Shown here piece after piece: positions 58,279-64,000 of a stretch of 64,000 nt of DNA. This DNA comes from Saprospiraceae bacterium (GTDB lineage: Bacteria; Bacteroidota; Bacteroidia; Chitinophagales; Saprospiraceae), in the NCBI GenBank assembly GCA_021604865.1, contig BQJU01000037.1, forward strand, positions 1-64,000, in the 5' to 3' direction. Numbering within the stretch: the first letter of the stretch is position 1; each line of letters begins with the position of its first letter. Under the pieces are notes generated by a model. It searched no databases, was not told the origin of the DNA, and saw nothing but the letters and a program-made list of their open reading frames with translations. The translations under genes were made by a program, and so were the position numbers.

Positions 58279-59426
58279 GGCCGCACAACGACCAGCCGCT
58301 TGGTCATCACTGTTTTTCCTTTTTCGTTTGTTAAACTATAGAGGTAAGTTCCTTTACGAAGCTGAGAAATTTCCACCTTCTCGATGTAGTTGTTGTCAAT
58401 ATCATAGGCTTTATGCCATACTTCTACTCCCAGGATATTGTAAATCTTTAGGTAGTATTTTCCTTTTGGCAAATTGGAAAATTCGAAGCGTACATTAACT
58501 ATGGCAGGATTCGGAAAAGCATATACACCTGGTTTGAGCCGGCTTAGGTCCTGCACATTATTGACTATATCATTGGCCTTAAATTCCACAGAAGTAACAT
58601 TCTGGCCGTCCTCATCTGAGGTGACAATCGCAATCGGTTCCTTGGCTTCGTTGCTGTAAAAATTATAGGTGGTAATGGTATCCTTGCCCAATTGGTCCGT
58701 TAGAGTGGGAAAATTGACAAGCTCAATTACGATATCGGTCACATCATTCCAACCGACAAAAGGCAATTTGGCATCCATCCGTACTTCTCTGATTTCGGTG
58801 CGTTTTTCGCGTAATACATCATAAATTCCACCGGGAATAGTCAGGGTACCATAACCATCCACTGCATCCAGTCGATTGATTGCTACCCGCACCCGCAGCG
58901 AATCAGGTGAGATGGGCAATTGGCTAAACAGATCTATCGGCAAATCATCAGGATCGAAAGCTACCAATAGGGCCGATTCCATTTGGTTGACGTCAAAAAA
59001 ATTGAGCGGTGCCCGCCGTTCAAGATAAGGCGGACTAAAAGGTGTAGCTACCTCCAAGCCTATTCCCAAGGGATCAGTTCCTGAAAAACCAATTAACTCA
59101 AAGCGGCCGTTTTCCACATTGTAATAACCATCACCTGTAGCGCCGGTTTCCATCAATAAATCAGCTCCGGGAAAAAGGTTAAAAGCTGGTCCCTGAACAG
59201 CCGTCCGCACAATCTGGCGTCGGGTGAATGGTGCTTGTAGGCTGGTAAAATCCCAACTATGCTGTCCGGGAGTTGGCTGAACATCAATATTGGTTGGAAG
59301 GTTATCTACCGCTGAAAACAAGGTATCCCCAACTTCAGGAAAATCGTCTGCTGTAATAGTGATTTGTGCCTGAGTCAGGCCAATGGTACCAATAACAAAT
59401 AAAGTGGCGAGTATAAAATGCCTCAT
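58275..59426 (-). CDS. T9SS-sorted secreted protein of unknown function
   Basis: The 383-residue protein has a signal peptide ending LTQAQ, a beta-rich body (ITITADDFPEVGDTLFSAVD, LLMETGATGDGYYNVENGRF, LTIPGGIYDVLREKRTEIRE) and a type A sorting domain (VYAFPNPAIVNVRFEFSN, KGKYYLKIYNILG, RKGTYLYSLTNEKGKTVMTK). I recognise no catalytic motif; the body resembles hypothetical T9SS-exported proteins of Bacteroidota. The gene converges on the MbnH-like gene with a four-base overlap (TTAA), so both stops share bases. Confidence 0.8.
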   Translation of the reverse strand: MRHFILATLFVIGTIGLTQAQITITADDFPEVGDTLFSAVDNLPTNIDVQPTPGQHSWDFTSLQAPFTRRQIVRTAVQGPAFNLFPGADLLMETGATGDGYYNVENGRFELIGFSGTDPLGIGLEVATPFSPPYLERRAPLNFFDVNQMESALLVAFDPDDLPIDLFSQLPISPDSLRVRVAINRLDAVDGYGTLTIPGGIYDVLREKRTEIREVRMDAKLPFVGWNDVTDIVIELVNFPTLTDQLGKDTITTYNFYSNEAKEPIAIVTSDEDGQNVTSVEFKANDIVNNVQDLSRLKPGVYAFPNPAIVNVRFEFSNLPKGKYYLKIYNILGVEVWHKAYDIDNNYIEKVEISQLRKGTYLYSLTNEKGKTVMTKRLVVVRP

Positions 59427-59542
59427 ATCATAGGAAGGTTTAATGCTTTGGTGATTAAGAGCTTGCTTGGAGATTGCTTATTCAAAATTAGGCTTTTAAA
59501 AGCAAAACTTCCAGTAAAGTAAAAAGATTAACGGGTAAACGC

Positions 59543-61363
59543 TCAAAAGGCCTGCAATTGCACCAATTTACGATATTCCCCGCCTCTTTCCAGCAGCGCT
59601 TGATGGGTTCCTTGTTCTACAATCCGCCCTTCGCCCATCACCACAATTTCATCAGCATGCTGAATAGTGGACAAACGGTGGGCAATAACAATAGCCGTTC
59701 GGTTTTTCATCAATTCTTCCAGAGCAGCCTGTACCAGTTGTTCTGATTCAGAATCCAGCGCCGAAGTGGCTTCATCGAGAATGAGGATGGGCGGGTTTTT
59801 AAGAATAGCCCGGGCGATAGTCAATCGCTGGCGTTGCCCTCCGCTGAGTTTACCACCCCGATCACCAATATTGGATTGATAGCCATTTTCGGTAGCCATG
59901 ATAAAATCATGTGCATGAGCTATGCGGGCAGCCTGTTCTACTGCGGAAGGTGTTACCTGCTCCATACCGAAAACGATATTGTTGTAGATCGTATCATTAA
60001 AAAGAATGGCTTCCTGTGATACAATGCCAAAAAGGGAGCGCAATTCTTTAAGTTTAAAATCCCGAATATCCGTACCGTCAATACAAATAGACCCGTCTTT
60101 TAGATCATAAAAGCGGGGCAACAAATCTACCAGTGTAGATTTTCCAGCTCCAGAAGCACCCACCAAGGCGACGATTTTTCCTTTTGGAATATCCAGGTTG
60201 ATATGTTGTAAAACGGGGCCTTCCTGTGAATTGTACGCAAAGGAAACATCCCTGAACTGGATCTTATCCGTAAAAGCGGGTTTGGGTTTAGGCTGCTCAG
60301 CATCTTTGATGCTAATATCGGCATCCAGGATACTTTCTACCCGTTTCATGGCGGCTATTCCTTTTTGGATGTGATTAAATGCCTTGGAAAAAGACTTGGC
60401 AGGGTCGATCACCTGATAAAAAGCAAAGATGAATGTTAAAAAAGTTTCTGCATCCATTTCCCGGCTAAAAACCAACCGGGAACCGTACCATAATAAAATC
60501 GCCACGGTAGCAATGCCCAAAAATTCAGATAGTGGTGAAGCCAGGTCACGTCGCCATAACAGGCGCGTTAGCAAGTAGCGGTAACCATTATTTTCCCTAT
60601 TAAATTTATCGCGTTGATAAGATTCTGCATTAAAGCCTTTGATGATGCGCAGTCCTCCCAGCGTTTCTTCTACAATGGATACAATACTGCCTAGTTTTTC
60701 CTGTACTCTTGTCGAGCTCCGCTTAAGGGTGCGGCCCAATCCACCAATCACGACTCCCGTAAAAATCATCAGGATAAAAACAAAAATGGTCAGTTCCGGG
60801 CTCACATAAATCATAAATGTAAGTGCACCGGCAATGATGAGCGGTTCGCGAAAAACCGCTTCCAATACATTGAGAATGCTTTGCTCTACCTCCTGCACAT
60901 CAGCAGTGATGCGCGACATCAGATCCCCCTTGCGTTCTTCGGAAAAATAGGCCAGGGGCAAATTCAGTATTTTGTCAAATAGCTGCCCACGGACATCCCG
61001 TATGATGCCATTGCGTACTGGAGCCATAAAAAACAAAGCAAAATAGCGGAAAATATTTTTAAAAAAGAAGGTAGTAAGAATAGCTACACAGACCAGCACC
61101 AGTGCGGATTCTTTACCCTGATTGATAATGATTTGGCTAAACTGATAATTGAACCACTCACTTGCTGTGGCCAGGCTCCATGCAGATTGTGGCGCCTCCG
61201 TTGCTAATTCAGTACGTTCAAAAAGAATTTCCAGGAAGGGGACGAATAATGGGATACTGATGACTGTAAATACCGCAGTCAGGATATTACTCAGAACATT
61301 CAAGCTGATATACAACTTGTAATTCCGCATATACCCCATCAATCTCCAAAAACTGCTCTGCAT
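59543..61363 (-). CDS. ABC transporter, fused permease/ATPase (MsbA-like exporter)
   Basis: ATG 61363 (MQSSFWRLMGYMRNYKLY) is chosen because it lies 4 bp after the accC stop; an earlier in-frame start at 61390 would overlap accC. The 606-residue half-transporter has six helices in residues 15-300 (including LVCVAILTTFFFKNIFRYFA and LIIAGALTFMIYVSPELTIF). The ATPase domain has Walker A VGASGAGKST, signature LSGGQRQRL, Walker B PPILILDEATSALDSES and switch His in IVIAHRLST. It probably flips lipids such as lipid A or exports peptides as a homodimer. It closes the accBC-containing run. Confidence 0.9.
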   Translation of the reverse strand: MQSSFWRLMGYMRNYKLYISLNVLSNILTAVFTVISIPLFVPFLEILFERTELATEAPQSAWSLATASEWFNYQFSQIIINQGKESALVLVCVAILTTFFFKNIFRYFALFFMAPVRNGIIRDVRGQLFDKILNLPLAYFSEERKGDLMSRITADVQEVEQSILNVLEAVFREPLIIAGALTFMIYVSPELTIFVFILMIFTGVVIGGLGRTLKRSSTRVQEKLGSIVSIVEETLGGLRIIKGFNAESYQRDKFNRENNGYRYLLTRLLWRRDLASPLSEFLGIATVAILLWYGSRLVFSREMDAETFLTFIFAFYQVIDPAKSFSKAFNHIQKGIAAMKRVESILDADISIKDAEQPKPKPAFTDKIQFRDVSFAYNSQEGPVLQHINLDIPKGKIVALVGASGAGKSTLVDLLPRFYDLKDGSICIDGTDIRDFKLKELRSLFGIVSQEAILFNDTIYNNIVFGMEQVTPSAVEQAARIAHAHDFIMATENGYQSNIGDRGGKLSGGQRQRLTIARAILKNPPILILDEATSALDSESEQLVQAALEELMKNRTAIVIAHRLSTIQHADEIVVMGEGRIVEQGTHQALLERGGEYRKLVQLQAF

Positions 61364-61367
61364 CGGT

Positions 61368-62708
61368 TTATTCCTCCAGGTTGAAGTCATTCAAAAAACC
61401 GGTATGGAAATTGCCTTTACGGAAATTTTCATCTTTCATCAGTCTTTGGTGAAATGGCACGGTCGTTTTTACACCTTCAACAATAAATTCATCCAGGGCT
61501 CTCTCCATTTTCGTGATACATTCCTCACGGGTACGAGCCCGGCAAATGAGTTTTGCAATCATGGAGTCGTAATAAGGCGGAATAGTATAACCAGCATATA
61601 CGTGGGTATCTACACGGACACCATGGCCTTTAGAGCTGTGGAATGAAATGATTGTACCCGGGCTTGGCCGAAATCCGTTGAATGGGTCTTCAGCATTAAT
61701 CCGGCATTCAATGGCATGAGCAGTGGGGTAATAATTTCCCCCTGTGATGAGTTCGCCCGATGCTATTTTTATTTGTTCTTTGATCAAATCGTGATCAATT
61801 ACTTCTTCCGTTACGGGATGTTCCACCTGAATACGGGTGTTCATCTCCATAAAATAGAAGTTGCGATGTTTGTCTACGAGGAATTCTACAGTCCCTACTC
61901 CTTCGTAATCGATGGCTTCTCCGGCTTTGACGGCTGCGTTCCCCATTACTTCTCTCAATTCGGGAGTCATAAATGGAGAGGGGCATTCTTCCACCAGTTT
62001 TTGGTGTCGACGTTGAATAGAGCAGTCTCTTTCCGAAAGGTGAATAACCGTACCTTTTTGGTCGCCAGCAATCTGGAATTCGATATGCCGGGGTTCTTCA
62101 ATAAATTTTTCGATATAGATACCATCGTTAGCAAAACTTGCCTTGGCTTCCTTGCGGGCTTTTTCCCAATTGGGTTCCAGTTCTTCATCTTTCCATACTA
62201 CCCGCATGCCTTTACCTCCTCCTCCGGCAGTAGCTTTCATGATAACCGGATATCCAATTTCGTTGGCTACTTTTTGTGCCTGCTTGACATCTTTGATCAA
62301 ACCATCGGAACCAGGTACAACGGGAACGCCCGCTGCGATCATTGTTTCCTTGGCCGTGATCTTATCTCCCATCCTCCGGATTTGTGAGGGGGTGGGCCCA
62401 ATAAATTTGATCCCATATTCAGCACATACTTCGGCAAAGTCGGCATTTTCAGCCAGGAATCCATAACCGGGATGAATGGCATCAGCGTTGGTAATTTCCA
62501 CCGCTGCCATAATCTTAGGAACATTCAGATAAGATTCGGCAGAGGATGGTGGTCCTATACAAACGGCCTCGTCAGCAAAGCGAACGTGTAGGCTTTCACG
62601 ATCAGCTGTCGAATAAACGGCAACAGATTTAATGCCCATTTCCCGGCAGGTGCGAATGATCCGTAATGCAATCTCACCGCGGTTAGCTATAAGTATTTTT
62701 TTAAACAT
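61368..62708 (-). CDS. accC: Acetyl-CoA carboxylase, biotin carboxylase subunit
   Basis: The 446-residue protein starts [20 protein letters not shown] and contains the ATP-grasp glycine loop [13 protein letters not shown] and [39 protein letters not shown] holds the metal-binding Glu and catalytic Arg/Glu set. It carboxylates the biotin on AccB using ATP and bicarbonate. Length and motifs are normal. The accB gene precedes it, separated by 66 bp. Confidence 0.95.
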   Translation of the reverse strand: MFKKILIANRGEIALRIIRTCREMGIKSVAVYSTADRESLHVRFADEAVCIGPPSSAESYLNVPKIMAAVEITNADAIHPGYGFLAENADFAEVCAEYGIKFIGPTPSQIRRMGDKITAKETMIAAGVPVVPGSDGLIKDVKQAQKVANEIGYPVIMKATAGGGGKGMRVVWKDEELEPNWEKARKEAKASFANDGIYIEKFIEEPRHIEFQIAGDQKGTVIHLSERDCSIQRRHQKLVEECPSPFMTPELREVMGNAAVKAGEAIDYEGVGTVEFLVDKHRNFYFMEMNTRIQVEHPVTEEVIDHDLIKEQIKIASGELITGGNYYPTAHAIECRINAEDPFNGFRPSPGTIISFHSSKGHGVRVDTHVYAGYTIPPYYDSMIAKLICRARTREECITKMERALDEFIVEGVKTTVPFHQRLMKDENFRKGNFHTGFLNDFNLEE

Positions 62709-62774
62709 AAGTTTTCCGATTGATCAGCAATGTAGTTCCGATAATGCCAATGGTGCGTATCCAGCCCCTTCAAA

Positions 62775-63311
62775 TTATCCCTTAGGATCTACCAGGAATA
62801 ATACCTGGTCATATTCAACAGGCTGAGCATCTTCCACCATCACTTTTACTATTTTGCCTCCTATTTCGGACTCGACCTCATTGAACAGTTTCATAGCCTC
62901 GATGATGCAGACTACTGAATTCTTTTCAATGCGGTCACCTACCTTAGCATAGGGTGGCTTTTCTGGTGATGACGAGCGATAAAAAGTACCCACCATTGGT
63001 GATTTAATTTGCAGATATTTGCTGGTATCTTCAGTATCACTTTGCTCCGCAGGAGCCGAACTACTAGCTGGTAAATCTTGGGTAGCAGCCGGAGATGGGC
63101 TACTAGGGGCAGCAGGTGGAACAAAAGGTGTTGCAATAGAAGAAATCGGCATCATTGGCTGGGCTGAAGCAGTTGATATAGCCTGAATTCTGGTTTTTTC
63201 GTAATGCTTGGTCCTGATGGACAACTCAAAATCTCCGTCCTTCATCTTAAATTCAGTGAGGTCGGATTTGTTGAGTAATTTGATAAGTTCCTGAATTTCT
63301 TTTAAGGTCAT
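62775..63311 (-). CDS. accB: Acetyl-CoA carboxylase, biotin carboxyl carrier protein
   Basis: The 178-residue protein has an N-terminal helical segment ([39 protein letters not shown]), a Pro/Ala/Ser-rich linker at about 55-95 and the biotinyl domain with the biotin-accepting Lys in [18 protein letters not shown]. The [15 protein letters not shown] and thumb-like YRSSSPEKP segments match AccB. It shuttles carboxybiotin to AccAD. It starts 4 bp after the efp stop, so both are co-transcribed. Confidence 0.95.
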   Translation of the reverse strand: MTLKEIQELIKLLNKSDLTEFKMKDGDFELSIRTKHYEKTRIQAISTASAQPMMPISSIATPFVPPAAPSSPSPAATQDLPASSSAPAEQSDTEDTSKYLQIKSPMVGTFYRSSSPEKPPYAKVGDRIEKNSVVCIIEAMKLFNEVESEIGGKIVKVMVEDAQPVEYDQVLFLVDPKG

Positions 63312-63314
63312 AGG

Positions 63315-63881
63315 TTATTGTTTTACGCGCTCCATGTAAGCACCCGTTTTTGTATCAACCTTGATCAAATCTCCCTCACTGATAAACAATGGCACTCTCA
63401 CTTCTGCTCCTGTTTCTACTTTAGCTGGCTTCAAGGTATTAGTTGCCGTATCACCCCGCATTCCGGGTTCTGTATAAGTTATTTTCAGGATGATATATTG
63501 GGGCATTTCAAGTGTCAATGCTGTTTCATTCTCGGCATGAAACAAGATATCTACTTCAGTCCCCTCTTTAAGCAAATGAGGATTTTCAATCATTTCTCCT
63601 TTGATAAAGGTCTGGTCATACGTTTCCGTATTCATGAAATGGTATCCTAGTTCATCGGTATAAAGAAACTGAAATTTTCTGCGTTCAACCCGAACATCTT
63701 TTACTTTATGGCCCGCAGGAATATTGGTTTCCAGCACCTTACCATTCGTCAAACTTTTCACTTTGGTACGAACAAATGCATTACCCTTACCTGGTTTAAC
63801 ATGCTGAAATTCTACTACGATAAAAGTATCATTGTTCATCTCAATGCACATCCCATTTCGAATGTCTGATGTACTTGCCAT
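63315..63881 (-). CDS. efp: Translation elongation factor P
   Basis: The 188-residue protein has the three-domain EF-P pattern: ASTSDIRNGMCIEMNNDTFI, EFQHVKPGKGNAFVRTKVKS with the loop Lys in PGKGNA, SYDQ-like TETYDQTFIKGEMIENPHLL, and the C-terminal ISEGDLIKVDTKTGAYMERV. It helps ribosomes through polyproline stretches. It lies between the fabH-like gene and accB on the same strand. A TAnnTTTG element lies upstream at 63925-63932. Confidence 0.95.
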   Translation of the reverse strand: MASTSDIRNGMCIEMNNDTFIVVEFQHVKPGKGNAFVRTKVKSLTNGKVLETNIPAGHKVKDVRVERRKFQFLYTDELGYHFMNTETYDQTFIKGEMIENPHLLKEGTEVDILFHAENETALTLEMPQYIILKITYTEPGMRGDTATNTLKPAKVETGAEVRVPLFISEGDLIKVDTKTGAYMERVKQ

Positions 63882-63924
63882 ATTGATTTTCTAATTTTTA
63901 TAATTGCGAATTAAAATTGTCCTG

Positions 63925-63932
63925 CAAAGATA
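63925..63932 (-). promoter_or_regulatory. Candidate -7 promoter element of efp
   Basis: On the minus strand TATCTTTG fits TAnnTTTG, 43 nt before the efp start codon at 63881. It lies between the fabH-like stop and efp. No clear -33 TTTG is visible at ideal spacing. Confidence 0.5.
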
Positions 63933-63949
63933 GCAAAAATGCTATGCTC

Positions 63950-64000
63950 TTAAATAGCCCATTTGAGATAAATGGCTCCCCAGGTAAACCCTCCACCAAA
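63950..64000 (-). CDS. fabH: 3-oxoacyl-[ACP] synthase III, C-terminal fragment
   Basis: Only the last 16 residues (FGGGFTWGAIYLKWAI) and the TAA stop are inside the window. GGGFTWGA is the characteristic C-terminal motif of FabH, and its position upstream of efp-accB-accC fits a fatty-acid synthesis group. The start lies outside the window. Confidence 0.7.
   Translation of the reverse strand, partial: FGGGFTWGAIYLKWAI

Noticed and set aside
61364-61390. Upstream start for the MsbA-like gene
   Set aside because: It would overlap accC and add nine residues not found in such transporters; ATG 61363 is 4 bp after the accC stop.

Overview
The window is a chromosomal segment of a member of the Bacteroidota, most likely a Saprospiraceae/Saprospiria-type organism. 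The evidence is several secreted proteins ending in a type A T9SS (Por) sorting domain (at 4678, 32911, 49836, 50968 and 58275), TAnnTTTG promoter elements, weak or absent Shine-Dalgarno sequences, a DUF6090 protein, a SigZ-type sigma factor and an HmuY-like heme operon. This assignment is inferred from gene content only.

Layout. 0.4-14.8 kb: a DUF6090 membrane protein, an exported vWA protein, an amidohydrolase, a possible GG-leader peptide gene, a large NHL/VCBS/ASPIC T9SS protein divergent from a wHTH-TM-PD40 regulator, a deleted DMT transporter, a rhamnosidase fused to an esterase remnant, a lipoprotein and a GNAT enzyme. 14.9-21.7 kb: a small ORF with a large hairpin, an M43 metalloprotease, a sugar-acid operon (GntP permease, FAH-type dehydratase, ketoglutarate-semialdehyde dehydrogenase), a broken lipoprotein, an aldo/keto reductase relic and a PanE-like reductase. 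21.8-25.7 kb: an arsenic unit (sigZ-arsM) with matching promoter boxes in front of both genes, an ABC-F ATPase and a G-rich tandem repeat. 26-32.9 kb: an accessory, AT-rich stretch with a TIR/SEFIR-FGE fusion, an IS4-type transposase remnant, an orphan PD-(D/E)xK-like protein and about 0.9 kb of noncoding DNA. 32.9-40.2 kb: a complete heme-uptake operon (HmuY-like, HmuT, HmuU, HmuV, HmuS, TonB receptor). 40.3-40.7 kb: two tandem tRNA-like RNAs behind a textbook Bacteroidota promoter. 40.9-54.2 kb: mostly housekeeping and transport genes (DUF819, deaminase, glycosyltransferase, methylmalonyl-CoA epimerase, TSUP, MarC, O-methyltransferase, NDH-2, hemolysin III-like) with two T9SS proteins. 54.4-58.3 kb: a metal cluster with MbnP-like and MbnH-like proteins, probably for copper. 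58.3-64 kb: a T9SS protein, an MsbA-type ABC exporter and the run fabH-efp-accB-accC.

Three themes stand out. First, the two tRNA-like RNAs have class II bodies, a GUC anticodon loop and very long divergent variable regions, and match no RNA family I recognise. Second, between 10 and 21 kb three genes appear to have lost large internal segments while staying in frame. Third, several families of small hairpin or direct repeats are scattered between genes, some overlapping start or stop codons.
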